A stretch of 64,000 bases of DNA from NCBI GenBank assembly GCA_946699065.1, contig CAMPDV010000513.1:1-64000 (forward strand), in the 5' to 3' direction. Below, one piece after another: positions 24,960 through 37,830 of this stretch. Numbering within the stretch: the stretch's first letter is position 1; the number at the start of each line of letters is the position of its first letter. The position numbers and the translations under genes are program-made. This stretch comes from Loxodes magnus (Eukaryota > Ciliophora > Karyorelictea > Loxodida > Loxodidae). Below the pieces are notes generated by a model. That model did no database searches and was not told the DNA's origin. It worked only from the letters and a program-made list of their open reading frames with translations.

Positions 24960-25978
24960 ATTAATCTATCAAGTTACAAGGGAATTACTATTTTGTCATA
25001 TATGATCCATTTAATTCATTAGATTTTCCTGAATTGTTTATTTCGATTCAGATAAGCTTTGATTTGTAAAAAATTAATGAAGAAATCGAAATAAAAAGAT
25101 AAACATTTAATAGAGAAGTAACCCTTCTCTTAGCTAAGAAATCAGATTTACAATACTTGGTTATAAAGTACAAAGTTGTAGTGAAAAAGTGATAATAGAG
25201 GCTACTTTTTATACCTAACTTATAATCAAAATTTAAGTTATGAATGGAATTTACTTTTAGAAACTGGATCAATTAGATTGGTAGAAAGGAAAGTTTAATT
25301 TCAATCCAAAGGAAATCCTGTTTAACAGAAATAACTTGATTTGAAGCCATAAAAGTAGGAATAGACAAAGCAAAGAAAAAAGATTAAATTTGAAAGGTAT
25401 TAAGCAAAAGAAAAAGAGAGAACAACAAGAAGAAGAAGAAACCAGTGACATAAAAATGAGAGTAAACTAATATATTGGTAGTTATGAAAGGTTCTGGATA
25501 TCATATATCTTGACATTTTTCATTTTGGAGTCTGTAGAAAATGAACTCAATAGATATAATCTTATATTAATATTATCGATTCAAAAATATAAATGTATAG
25601 ACGTAGTATTGAGGAACTCATAAAATCATAAAGAAATAAGCAAATAAGAGGTGAGAATGACTTACAAAGAAATTAAAACTCCCATGACTTAAAATAATTG
25701 CAATCTTTATTCAATTTCTGGAGCATTTTATAATAATCTAGCATTTGCCTTTAAAACTATATAAAAGAGCTGGACCTCATCCATTATGATTTAAAACGAA
25801 AACTTGAAACAGTCCTAAATAAGAGGTTTAAAAAGTAGATATGTGAAGAATGACGGAAAGAACAAAGTATCTACAATGCTTTATCAGCTAAAAATAAAGA
25901 GTTTTAAGTTTTAAGGCAATACTACGAATGAATTTTAACTTTTCTTAATTTAATGCTTACTCTAAATAAATTGAAAGG
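24960..25978 (+). pseudogene. Relic of an unrecognised protein with a charged linker and hydrophobic segment
   Basis: Two open stretches in the forward direction. The first (about 24960-25180) contains Tyr-Phe-Val-Ile-Tyr-Asp-Pro-Phe-Asn-Ser-Leu-Asp-Phe. The second (about 25253-25978) has a Lys/Arg/Glu-rich linker, including a run of Glu near 25428-25440. It continues with a hydrophobic segment (Trp-Ile-Ser-Tyr-Ile-Leu-Thr-Phe-Phe-Ile-Leu) and about 150 residues of ordinary composition to the TGA at 25976-25978. One TGA near 25336 and a break near 25190-25250 interrupt it. No family is recognised. Confidence 0.4.
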
Positions 25979-27239
25979 AACAGTTTCCTAATAAAGTTAA
26001 TAAGCAATATATTAATAGATTATGAAATGAAGTCTTAATATTTAGTAAACTTACATCCATAATAGAGGTATAGTAATAACTTGGGGATATATAAATATAA
26101 ATAGCAAAGAGTAACTATGGTGGTAGAGGTTTGATTTATTGAATTAATAGTTAATATATTTAAGTTTAGGTTGTATAAATTGTATTATTCATGCTAGTTA
26201 TTCTTTAATTTTAAAGCTACACTATTTTAAACAATCTCTTTAACTATTTATCTATTATTTATTATTAGAGTATTTGTAGTCAATTAAAAATAATTATCAC
26301 TAAGCTACTTTATTTAATGTTTGAAAGAGAAAAAGCACTAGTATAATTAAGCAAGCTAATATAAAAAGAAAAGCTTTATTTCTATTTAATGTAGTATTAA
26401 TCACTTAAATATTTTAATATGATTCATATGGATATGCTTAATGTAAAACTGAAAGTAAATATAATTAAATCAAGATTATCTAATTATTATAGACTTCTAT
26501 CACTTAAAACTAAACATACAATTATGAACACTACAAATAAAACAACTTAACCATTTTATACAAACTAAGCTAAATATCCACATACATCAAAATTCATATC
26601 CCTTATCTTCAGATATTTACTTTATTTCTTTATTTCATCAACCTTTCTTTGCTTCTAATAATTATCAGTATAACTTTAATCCTAAAAAATATTTATTTAT
26701 AGTAAAAGAATAAATATTATAATATAGAAGAAATACTTATAGGCTCTTTTTATTTGGATATTAAGATCTAAATATAAAGAAATAAATTACATCTAATTAA
26801 AATATATCAGTCCTTAAATTATCTGAAGCTTATAATTTATATTCTAAATTATTATCTTTATGATTAACAATATCTAGATTTATTCTGTTATACTGTAAAC
26901 TTTTAATTTTCTAAATAATTGAAGATATTTAAGTATCATTGATATTTATAGATCTAATAGTTTAAATCATATGCTTTCATTTTATCTCTTTATTTAACTC
27001 TCTATTTTTGCTTTCAATTTGTATCTAGATTTACTATTAAATACTTCCTATAATTATTAGACAATTATCTAGTTTATCCTATTTTAAAGAAATTTATCTA
27101 AATCTTTATCTCATTTTAAATATATTTGATACAGTTATTATTTATCATATTATCATATTATATAGACTGATAAAGTTAGTTGTCATTACTAAAATTTAAA
27201 TTTATAAATAACTTAAGTTTTTATATTTTATTACACATA
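25979..27239. other. AT-rich spacer outside the large element
   Basis: No supportable gene. The left inverted repeat of the 36-kb element begins near 27240. Confidence 0.4.
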
Positions 27240-28392
27240 ATACTTAAACTTTATCTTTACCTTTTTTTATTAGCCATCATTTCATATTTAATCAAAACAT
27301 AAAATTTACTTAAGTAAATCCAAAATTTAATTATATATTTTTAATCAATAGAATATACATTTTAATCCTAGTTTGAATGCATATGAACCTATTAATAGAG
27401 TAAATTTGACTTAAAAATAATTTCAATAAAAAAGTTTTCCTCAATTTACCTTATTTTCAACTCAATTTTGTTTAAGATTTCTGAGTTTCATTCTTCTCTA
27501 AGCTTTTGATTTCATTTGACCTAAAATAAGAACATTTCCGTTATCTAAGACACTAGTTTAAGAGGTAGAGTCTGTTGTTGTACTATTTGTATCAGATGAA
27601 CTTTCTTAATCTGTACTGCTTGAATCAGTTTCATTACCTTAATTCATTCTTCTTCTTAATTTAAGGAATGCCTTTTATATTAATGAACTATCTTCAGAAC
27701 TATCAAAATCACTTTCATCTGCATCTGTATACTCATCTTATAATAAGTCTTCAGCATCATCTTTGTCTTCTTCGTTTTCATCTTCAGCCTCTTCTTAAGA
27801 ATCTTCTGCATCTTCTTCCATTTCGTCCTCATCTTCTTATTCTTCATCTGCATCTTCTTACTTTTCATCTTCGTAATCATCTGAATTTTCACTTGCATCA
27901 TCGTCGCCTGCATCATCTTATTATTCTTCTACATCTTCTTCTTCATCATCTTAATCATCTTCACTTTCCTCTTCTTTATCTTCTGTTTAATCGCTACTTT
28001 CATCATCATAATCTTCTAATGAATCTTCAGCTTCATCTTCTAAATCATCAGACTCTTCTTCTTATTCATCTTCCGCATCTTCCTATAAATCCTCTAGTTC
28101 ATCTTCAGCATCTTCTTATGCATCTTCAAGTTCTTCGTCGAGTTCTAATTAGTCAGCAACAGCTCTTCGAACAGCATCAGAATCCTCAACATCTTAAACT
28201 TGTAATTTTAATGATTTAGATTGAACAATTGCAGAGAAAGCTAAGAACAACAAGATAACAGCTAATTTCTTGCTCATTTTAATTTATTATAATTATAAGT
28301 AAAATAGTTAGCTAAAATAGTAGAAAAAGTTAATGAAACTATTATATTTATAAGTGTTATAGCAACTAAATTGGGTGTTTTTGTAACTATTT
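27240..28392. repeat. Inverted repeat, left arm, of the 36-kb element
   Basis: Matches 62085-63195 in reverse complement. The match covers the acidic gene, its promoter-side region (for example aaactattatatttataag on both arms) and its 3' flank out to about 27240. Confidence 0.8.
27462..28277 (-). CDS. Intact acidic secreted protein, copy C (left arm)
   Basis: An uninterrupted frame of 271 residues runs from ATG at 28277 to the TGA at 27464-27462 under the ciliate code. Residues 1-20 form a classic signal peptide (Met-Ser-Lys-Lys, a hydrophobic core, then Val-Gln-Ser). Residues about 30-205 are dominated by Asp and Glu with interspersed Gln/Ala and no Cys. Residues about 215-245 are Ser/Thr-rich (possible glycosylation), and the C-terminus is basic. 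The protein is predicted to be secreted or to enter the secretory pathway. Charge suggests cation binding or a spacer role, but function is unknown. The partner in the right arm (62200-63003) is about as intact, and most interior genes are broken. Confidence 0.85.
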
Positions 28393-28761
28393 ACTTATCT
28401 TTTTTAAAGTTAAAATTAAATTAAACCAAATTAAAAAAGTATAAAGTTTCATAAAGGACAATTTAGAGACATCTGATTAATTTTTGTTTTTAAATAAAGA
28501 TATAACATTCTTTCAAAGTGTAAGGTTAATGTATATCATTCTAATTTTTGCATAAGCTTAAATTGAAGAACTATTTTATTATACTAAGTTTTAGTTATTA
28601 TACATATACGTATTAAGGCTTCTTTGGTATATTTTATAGTAAACTTATTTTTATTTAAAGCTTTCCTTCTTCATTTTTATTATTTATAGGTTCTCGTTCA
28701 TTTTTCAAAAATTAGAATATTAATAATAGGTTTACGAAATTCCTTCTTTAAAAGGATCATC
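28393..28761. other. AT-rich spacer; divergent upstream region
   Basis: Lies between the divergent starts of the acidic gene (minus) and the hypothetical gene at 28762 (plus), so it probably holds both promoters. No specific motif is identified. Confidence 0.35.
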
Positions 28762-30015
28762 ATGGTTTTAGATAAGTCTTATAGTATTAGTGTTGATGAA
28801 AACTAACTTGCTGCTTCCGAAATTATTGGAAACTTTGTTGATATTAAATGTTCTTTCACTTAATCCTGTTCAAGCTGTTTAGAATAATGTCTGCTGTAGT
28901 TCCTTTGATAATTTTGCTCATTGTGATAGTATTAACTAGCGTTATTGATTAATTCAATTGAATTCCTTTATAAATTAGTCTGCCAATTTAGGTTCTAGTA
29001 TTTAACCCAATTGACTCCGTAGTAGATTTGCTCTAGTATAATTAGCATTAGATTATTAATATTGCCTATAGTATAAAATGGGAGCTAAGAAAGAGTTATT
29101 TAACAAAAGGTAATAAGACTTAGCAATTATCTGTAGCTTCTAGATTAAGAAAAGCTATTATCTTTATCAAAGAACTAATTAATTATTAAACTATATGGAA
29201 TTATATAGGAAAACTAAACACTAAGATAGGAATTAACTATAAACTTACAATTAATTTAAGGTAGAATTTTACAGAACAAATAGTAAGAGAAATTTAAAAT
29301 TCTAAAATATGTAAGCCAGAACAATCCTTAATACAAAATTACCCAATGCAAATAGAATGCCAACCTGTAACTAAATATATTCCCTATCGGAAAATTATTA
29401 TATGTTGGTAGCGTTCACTACATAAAGTAAGAAATTGCTTCCAATTTTAATAAAAATAAAAGAGAATAATATAAAATAAATGCTAAGATATATTTACAGT
29501 ATTCTGCTCAAGCTTTACTTTATCGGAAACAAATACTCCAACTAAACAAACAAGCCCTTATATCTAAAAGGCACTAAAATATTTCAATAGAAAATTATTG
29601 GGATTCAAGGAAAAAATAAAGTAAAGTAATCTTAAAATTATCAAGAAATATAAAAACTATTCTTGCTATTTATAAGTCTTCAATATCTTAATATTGCTAA
29701 TCATCTGCTCAGTAAGCTTCATTCTCTAGCTTTTTACTTCCATTCTTTAATCCATTATGTTTATCTTATAAATTTATAATTATATTCAAAAAGGGCATAG
29801 CTTTAGGAAGAATTTTTAGCCACCTCATTAGAGCACGAGAAAAAACCTCAAGTAGCTTCATTATCATTTCATCTTCTAAATAAGAATAGACATAATAACT
29901 CATAAAGACAGGGAAAAGTAAAAAACAGACTCTTTAAACTACAATTACGGCAGAAAGACCAAGTAAATAACAAGAAATTGTTATGCATCATGGTAACTCT
30001 GTTTGCCTAAACTGA
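28762..30015 (+). pseudogene. Hypothetical Cys-containing protein, one frameshift
   Basis: The start at ATG 28762 gives about 50 residues with a Cys cluster (Cys-Ser-Phe-Thr-Gln-Ser-Cys-Ser-Ser-Cys-Leu-Glu-Gln-Cys). A frame change near 28900 leads into about 360 codons without TGA, ending at TGA 30013-30015. That frame is Gln/Lys/Ile-rich and ends in a Ser-rich and basic segment with a hydrophobic patch. A continuation of about 65 codons follows the TGA. Another frame is also open over much of this stretch, but its composition is less protein-like. No family is recognised. Confidence 0.5.
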
Positions 30016-32893
30016 TCAACAGAATAGTTCCATATATCCGCAAAAAAGCTGCTCAGAAATGCAGCATATCAAGAGCTTAAATGTTCTAAAATTCTTAAAG
30101 TTAATAATTATTAAATTACGAAAAGGATAGTATATGAGTATATAATTCAGAACTAATAGATATAAACATCGAATAATAAATCTTTCCAAGTAATAGCCTC
30201 ATGACTCTAAATTTAAAGTCAAGCAAATTTATAAAACTATACAACTCGCGTCTTTCAAAAATTTACTATACGCATCAAAGCCTTAAAGCCACTTAAAATA
30301 TTGTAGTATCTATTATAATATACATAATGTTAAAATCATCCTAGTTCTGAAGTCACGTAGAATACCGTGTATAATATTTAAATATTATAAGCATAATATT
30401 ACTTAAAATAGAGTAATATATAGTGCCACTAAGTCATAATATAAGATGATAGCAGATTGTTAGAAGATAGTTAAAATTAATAATTGAGGTCACTGCTGTT
30501 ATATATAAGTAGAAGTTTCGAATCTAAAATCTGCAATTCGAATGAAAAATATATAATTGTTTCTTTGAAAAAAATCATGAGACTATGTAATATTTCATGC
30601 TCTCGAGTCTACTAAATAGAAATTAATATGAAGTAATTGCAAAAACCACATAATGAATTGTGCCAATCGAGCTAAATGCAAATAAAATTATAATAATGTT
30701 TAACCTTTCAATCGTTTTTATAATTTGAGACATCCTCTGTGATTAAGTTTAATCATTTTGTGCCGCTATTTTTATACAAGATTAAGTTGCTAACTCTATA
30801 ATTAGATATCCCGCTTTCTATACTAAATTGTACCAGGAATAATTATGTCAGTGACTTACGCTATTTTCAATTATAAATGAGGAAGGTATTTTAACTAAAA
30901 ATTATTTATTAAAAACAAGAAAAACTAGATTTGATCTTTTTCATGATCAAACTCATAATTCACTTCGTGGTTGCAAATAGTAATTTTATAGCTAATTATG
31001 TTTTATTATTCTCTCTTGCTTTAAATGTTTAGTAGCACTAGCATTAAAAATTACTGATAAATAGCTTTAAGGGAATTAAAAAATAAGTTAGGAATAAGAA
31101 ATAAAATAATTAAATCTATTAGTAATGAAATCAGTTCTCTTGATCTCTGAATATTTATTCAAATTTACAGTCTTTTGAGTACCAAAATAATAAAATCTCA
31201 ATTAATAAAAATAAAATATAGATAGATTGTTACAAATCTGCTGCTCTTATTAGTCTAAATTTACATAACAATTGATTGAATTTTATATTTTAGTTTATTA
31301 TAAATATTCAAATAAGCTAACTCTTAATGAGAATTTAAAAGAGTAAAAATCTTTTAAAGAACCAAAAATTTTAAAATATTAGTTATAAGTATAAATCAGT
31401 TTTGCTTAGAGTATGATAACTCTATACATTTTGTACTTGATTACCTAAAGAGGTATAAACAATCTTATAAACCATCTTTATTCTGGACTTCTAGTAGATG
31501 TATCAAATATTTTACAATATTGATTTAGTTGCTATATGAGCTAATCATATTAATTTCTTTAATTTATTGATATTGTACCAAACTTTATCTAATTAAGCAT
31601 TTCTAATAATTTATTTTACTTTTTGGAAATAAACTAAACAAAAGATTCTTAAATCTTCATTTGAATTTAGTTTTTATAATTACTCTTAATCATCTTTATT
31701 ATTTAATTCTATTATCTGCTTAATTTACCCTTCTATTAACAGTATCTCAAATAGTTATTTATTATTAAAAGACGAAACAACAATTTTCTGTTTATTTACG
31801 TTTATAGTTTATTATATTATTAAGCTTATTAACTTCATATTTATTTCGTTTTTGTCTGAATTATTACTTTGATTAGTTATCAAGTTACTTTTTATAGCAT
31901 TTTTAGCTTTGATTATTAGAATTTTTGATTAAATCTACAATATTTTTTAGAAAGTAGAAATACTCACTTAGACATTAACAATCTTTTATGTTTTAAACTT
32001 GCATATAATTTTAACCTTTATTGTTTTCTTTCTTTAAGTGTGGTTTAAAACTATTAAATATGAACTAAAAGTGTTTTTTTTAAAGCTTTGCTTTATACTT
32101 TTTTTAGTTCGTTGGAGTTATTTTTAAAATAGCTTTAATTTCTTTTCGAAATTTACAAGTAGCTTATCTTATTTTTTCTATACTTGATATATATATCTCC
32201 TAAATATCGTTGTAGCTCCCATTCCAAAATTTTAAATTTTGTGCTGAAATAAATTTTTACTTGACTCTGTCGTTAAATATTTTATACATCAGTCCTTAGC
32301 AATTTAATAAAATTCCCCCATAGTTAATACCTTTTCTTCTAACTAGTTCATATAGCTAATAAATTTTTCCCTTATATACATTTTATCTACTAAACGTTTA
32401 TACTTTATACCTTACTTGTAAATTAGACTATAACCATATATTTAGGAAATTAAAGCTATGATATAGTTTATATATCTTGAAAATGTAAGATTACCTCAAA
32501 TTTGATTTCAGGCACAAACTTTATTCTTCTAATATTTAAGAATATTTATCAGTATAAATCGTATCATAAACTGCTTAAGATAGAAGTCTTTAGTTTACAG
32601 GCTACTCTTTTTTATTAGCGTTTTACTATAAATGCTGCTATATATATTAAGCAAGAAAGGCTATAGATAGTAATTAGTAATTAGAGTATAAAAGAAAAAC
32701 ATTCTTAGACGTAAAAATAATATAAAGATAAAAATAAATAGAAGAGTGAAAGAGTAGAAAGGAAATCCTATAGCGAATACTTTTAGAATAGTACCAATAT
32801 TAATAAATATATTTAGGTGAAGTTTGATTACTTAAAATCTTTATAATTACTTCTTCTACTTCTCAGACATTATTTTGCTGCGTCTTAATACTC
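30016..32893. other. Decayed DNA, no supportable gene
   Basis: Short frames only. The segment 32380-32600 resembles 23480-23760 in the same orientation (old flank of a subfamily-1 acidic gene). Confidence 0.35.
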
Positions 32894-33477
32894 TCATTCT
32901 TCTCGTTCCGTATCTTTTTTACAATTCATATTACGATATCTCTTATATTTTAATATGCTATTGCTCATTCTAGTCTCTCTTGGATTTTGAAGCTCATTCA
33001 TCATTTTTATATTATGTTGTCAAAACTTGTATTGTTGGAATGAATTTTTTACTATTTGTTCTGGACATATTATCAAAATCTACTTCGCTTGTACTATTTG
33101 TCTCAGTTTCATCACTCATATTACATACTCTTCTCTTCTAAAATATTTTTATGAGTGAGCTGTTACTTTAATCTATATCCTCTTCTTATAATAATTCCCA
33201 CTCTCATCTTCAACGTCATCTAGCGAATCTTATGCTTCATTTTCTAAATCATCAGAACCTTCTTCTTATTCATCTTCTGTATCTTCTTATATCTCTTCAA
33301 TTTCATCTTCACTATCTTCAGTATTATTTCCTTCAAATTCTTCACCAATTTATATTAATAAGCTACAGCTTTTTAAATTGTAAGAGAGTCATGTTCTAAA
33401 ACAAAAAATTTGTAAAGCATTGAAATGAAAGGATTTAGAAAGAGTATAGCCAAGTTAGAAAAGTGCTGTTTATTCAT
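32894..33477 (-). pseudogene. Acidic secreted-protein relic, copy D (subfamily 1)
   Basis: Starts with Met-Asn-Lys-Gln and a hydrophobic stretch on the minus strand at 33477. Acidic repeats are present but spread over shifted frames. The C-terminal block Arg-Met-Ser-Asn-Ser-Ile-Leu-Lys-Tyr-Lys-Arg-Tyr, before the TGA at 32894-32896, matches copy A and the 23.9-kb fragment. It is followed upstream by an FkbM relic on the same strand, the mirror image of the arrangement at 2.6-5.6 kb. Confidence 0.65.
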
Positions 33478-34400
33478 TTATATTCAAAGAAAATTTAAGT
33501 GCATAAAAGCAAAAAGTAATTAATTAGCCCTTAGTGAGTAAATAGTTTTATGAGGCGATTATAAAGATATATAGACTTTTAATAAAGCTAGCCTAATTAT
33601 TTAGATATAGTTTGAGAGATATAAAAAATAGAAATACCTAAAGAACTTTATAAATCCTTTTTTAAAGCGTAAAATAAAATATTCTAGGCTAGAAATAATT
33701 TTATAAACATTAGACTATTAATTTTGCTTTTTCTAGGTTCTATTTTATTAAAAAATCTGTAAAACTAACTTTTTCTTCTTAAGTTAACTTAAATTTTATT
33801 TTATTTTCCAATGAAGAGATTTATTATTGAAGTCAGATAAATAGATACATTTTAGGCTTAGATTCAATAGTTCCTAAATTAGATTTGTATTTATTAGTTC
33901 TAATGTAAAATTAATTTCTTCTGTGTTAAATACTTTTATGGTATTAACTAAAAAGGATAAATAACTAAACCTACAGAAAATAAATTTATAAACCCTCTCT
34001 CTTTTTTATAACTTTATAGGCTATTTCTTTATATCATCACTATAGATACGTCTCTTCTTTATGTAGTCAGTTTAAGTTGTTCAGATTTTATTAAATGCAT
34101 TAAAGTAGTAAGGAGTTAGATTATACAATTCTGTTTAGCATTTGAATAGGAATATTAATAAGTTATATAGGTACTAGAAGAACTAACTAGATAAGAAGCT
34201 TGGAGCTCATAATTTCTTAATCTTTTTTAATTAAAGTCTTACGTTTCCCTTGGAGAATGTTACCTATTATTATCCGCAAGATTGCTCTTCTATTATTTAA
34301 AAATGCTGAATTAGCTTTCTTACCAACTAATAAATTTGAAATGAAGTAGTTATGATGAAGTTTGGTGCTTAATTACTTAAGTATACTAAAAAGTATACCA
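33478..34400. other. AT-rich spacer, no gene seen
   Basis: No frame of believable composition. Confidence 0.35.
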
Positions 34401-35700
34401 AGTGGTGTTATTTTTAAAGCATCAAGTCGCTCTTTTAATATAATTTTCTTTTATTCTGTAAGATAAAATTTGGATCTTATAAGCTCATCTTAAGAACTCT
34501 TTATCATGTTAATTGTTTTCCAAACCAGCAAATTAATTATAGTTAATCAGAGTCGAAATTCTTTTTTATAAAGATTGATATACTTCTAGGTTTTAAGTAG
34601 GAAGTAACTAAGACTGATTTTTATCATTCATTTGCATATAGAAAACTAAATCAGCGAGATCACCTGCATGTAATCAAAGACTTTTATTTATTGCAATTCA
34701 ATAATTAAGAGCAAAGGTAATTAATATATGTCTCTATCTATGAAAGCTATTATCTGTACAACTGTTATAAATCAATTGCTAAGTTTACCTTCAATTATAT
34801 CCATAATTACATTTTGCACTTTTAATGAAATTCAATCTTGATCATTAGCAAGATGTTTAAATAGCTTTTAATTAAATGAGATGAACTTTAAATATTCTAG
34901 TTTTATTTAACTTTTAGGTATTAAAAAAGCTTGTTCCTTTTAAGAGAAATCGCAAAATTTTGGTTTCATTGATAACTTTTTTATCAATTATCTCTATATT
35001 TCTTTAGGTTCATTAAAAAGCGTTTAATTATGCTTTACTATATATACAAATTTATCTGAATATGGAGTAAATAAATAGCTCCTTTTTCTTTTTCATTGCT
35101 GGATAAATTAAATATAGATTATTCTTACAAAGTTATTCAACTCAATAAGCTTATTTTACTAAGCTCTTATATTACTTTTCTTTTCTACTTTCATCTTTTA
35201 TTCTTCTATACACGATTTTAATGTCTTCAACCAATTTTCTTTTTCAGTGCTTTATAAAATAAACTTATCTATATAATAAATGCCCATATAGAGTTAGTTC
35301 TGTATCAGATTGAAAAAAGTAAATGCTTACTAAAATTTAGCTTTCGCTATTCTTTTTTTCTAGTTTAGTACAATCAATTATAGAGCACGTAAATATGCTT
35401 TAGCTATCTATGCCTGTCATTTAAGTTATCTTCCTCTAAATTTTTCGATTTTGAACTTAATTTTTCCCCTTTTTTTCGAGATCCTTAAGCTATATACAAT
35501 ATCCACAAAAAGTGCTCTATTTAGTTAAACTTTCGATCTTAATAAATTCTTACAAAAAGCTTTATAAATTCGATTTTTTTTGGTACTGAAATTAAAGAAT
35601 TGGATGTATTTTTATATTCCTTTTCAAACAAAATTACGAGAAAGTAAATATTTAGAGTTATATTGATGTCATATAGTTAGCGAGATGAAGAGAAGCATGT
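34400..35700 (-). pseudogene. Unrecognised coding relic
   Basis: Minus-strand frames with ordinary composition at about 35365-35700 (containing Ile-Glu-Phe-Ile-Lys-Leu-Phe-Val-Arg-Ile-Tyr-Gln-Asp) and about 34420-34660 (Ala-Gly-Asp-Leu-Ala-Asp-Leu-Val-Phe-Tyr). Several TGAs and frame changes separate them. Could be one gene or two; no domain is recognised. Confidence 0.3.
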
Positions 35701-35779
35701 CTATTTTAATTAACTATTGAGTATTAAATAAATGGAGATACAGGGGTAAATTAAAGTGTTCAAAGCTTAAATTATTTTG

Positions 35780-37000
35780 TTAAGTTTCTAGTTTCGTTGT
35801 TGAGACATCGAAAATATATCCAGTGCTTTGCTTCGTTGCTACTTTATCCAGTTTAAATCAAATTTTTAGAAACTAATGTTGTTGAATTTCAGTATCCGCA
35901 TTCTTTTTCAGTTACATGGATATCGTTACGTAACTATGGAAGAATATAGATATTATAGCTAGAAATCATCGTTCACTAGTTATTAAAACTGGGTTTAAGC
36001 ATACTTTTCTCCAAGTGCTTAGAACATTCCTAAAAATAATTCTGCAACAATAGTTACATCTTTAGATCTTAAAATCAGACTTTTAGCTCCTTAAATACCC
36101 ATTAAATCTACCTTTTCACTATCAATTTTTATTAGATGAACTTCTGGAAGGACTTCAGGAGGAAAAAAATTGTTCAATTTTATAGACAAAACTTTTAACT
36201 TCTTAATACTCTTTCTATTTTCTTACTCTATCATCTTTTTGTTTATTATTCCTGATTAAGCATCTATCTACAACATACGTTTAAGTTAGTTCCAATAACC
36301 TTTTGCTTAAATATTAAAATTCATTTCTTAAGTTTGATTATAAACAGCGTAGTTATATAGTTCTACTCTTTTCTCAATTTGCTAAGTATAAGTGAAGCAT
36401 TAATAAATTACAAGCTTGTTCCATTCCCATCGAAGAGAAAATTTTCTCTCCTTTTGTTTCGTCGATTAAAAAGGCCATTTTAGTAGTAAGAAAGCCTTGA
36501 TACTTTCCACATTCTATTGTCTTAGAATTAGGCTATATTATAGGGGCAATAGTTGCCATTGTACCAGGTTCATATGCACACATCTGATAGATTTTAGAAG
36601 TCTTAATCTCTCCTTTTTCACATTTTGAGTGTACTATCGAGACTTTAGGGTTTCTAAAATTGAGTTTAAATTATTTAGCTCTTAGATTCTCCAAAATCAA
36701 GAGAGTTGCGTTTAATCATTTAACCTATTTCTAGAGCTAGATTATAAGTTCTGACCTGATCAGGAAGTAATCATGATCTTGTAGCTTGTCAAGAATTTTT
36801 TTTCCAGGATTTTTATCTTCTTTCCATCAAAACCCAAGGAGCGTATTCTATCTTTTCCAGTTATACCAAAGAGTCGTATTTCAGCTAAAGTAACTCGGAC
36901 GAAGATACAACTTGTGATCTACTAAGTTAAAGTAATTAAAAGGAGTTATAATGACTGCTAATGAAGCTATTATCGAAAAAAGAGTGATAGTTCAAGGACT
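35780..37000 (-). pseudogene. FkbM-family methyltransferase, second copy, frameshifted
   Basis: Minus-strand homologue of 2631-3887. The SAM-binding Ile-Glu-Cys-Gly-Lys-Tyr-Gln-Gly is conserved. So are Phe-Asp-Gly-Asn, the His-Leu-Ile-Lys-Ile-Asp block and the Val-Thr-Ile-Val-Ala-Glu block. Two single-base losses (in the Phe-Ser-Phe-Asp region and before Glu-Lys-Arg) shift the frame. Where the first copy has TGA, this copy reads TGG, TAA, TAA and TGC, so the TGAs there are independent point mutations. The acidic-gene relic lies 2.3 kb downstream on the same strand. Confidence 0.7.
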
Positions 37001-37481
37001 CTTCCTTTTTTCAATTATAACTATCTTCTAAGCATTAAAGCGCAAACGGTAAATAAAATAAATTGTGCAGACACAAATCTTGGTGTATATAGTGTCAGAG
37101 GCTTAGAAGGTAGTTACCATACTTACAGTTGAAAAGCTTCTAGAAAAAGAAGTTAATTAGCCTTATTTTAAACCCTTAAAATATTTTAGTTTCTGAGATA
37201 GCAAAATTTACATCAGAAGCTTAGACTTTTATTTAACTCTTTAAAAAAGAAGCTACAAATGACTTTAATATATGACTGTAGCACAATAGTATAATAGTAG
37301 TGTCTTTAAGAAGGAATCAGTTGTTGCTTTAAAGGTTGATTGTATTTATTTAATGAAAAAGAATTAAATTAATAGGTTATTGATAGATTTAGCTTCACTA
37401 GTTATCATTAAAAACATTATCAACACTAAATCGAATATACGAATGCCATTTATCTTTCTAATGACCTTTTGGATTCTCAAT
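37001..37481. other. Spacer, no gene seen
   Basis: No supportable frame; lies upstream of the methyltransferase relic. Confidence 0.3.
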
Positions 37482-37830
37482 TCAATGTTGAGCTGTTATA
37501 TAACTGCAAACTCTAGCTCCCTCATATTGTAGGGAATATTCCAAATCTTCACATTCCTACATCTCCATTTAGCAAGCTTTCTTCACTAGATCCACTTACT
37601 GAGTAAAATTTTTGTCTTTAGTCATATTTTTATGTAGGAACATTTCTCTTTTAATACTTCCTTTCAAGTCATTTTTACTTGTAATTTACTCTCTACAAAT
37701 CAAAATTTAGTTTTAACCACTAATAGAAACATTTGGCGTCTAAGTCAGGAAGCATCTTCTAACCTTGTAGCTATAATCTTAGTTTAAATTTTCTTCTTCA
37801 AAAACTTCTTTAGCCCACTACTTAATCTGG
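37482..37830 (-). pseudogene. Short unrecognised ORF remnant
   Basis: About 115 codons open to the TGA at 37482-37484. The composition is protein-like with several Cys (Cys-Phe-Leu, Ile-Cys-Arg-Glu, Lys-Ala-Cys, Glu-Cys-Glu). The upstream part is lost. No family is recognised. Confidence 0.3.

Noticed and set aside
27680-27916. Met/Lys-rich ORFs at 27680-27916 (minus) and 62561-62794 (plus)
   Set aside because: Out-of-frame readings of the acidic repeats (GATGAA read as ATGAAG and so on).
27668-28219. His/Leu-rich ORF of 183 codons on the plus strand
   Set aside because: It is the antisense of the intact acidic gene: Asp/Glu codons read backwards as His/Leu/Ser codons. The same shadow occurs at 62306-62806 (minus).
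28940-30486. Alternative open frame across the 28.8-30.5 kb gene
   Set aside because: Also TGA-poor, but its composition is less protein-like than the neighbouring frame, which also connects to the ATG at 28762 by a single shift.
37270-37345. tRNA-like stretch
   Set aside because: No cloverleaf arms or T-loop consensus could be folded.
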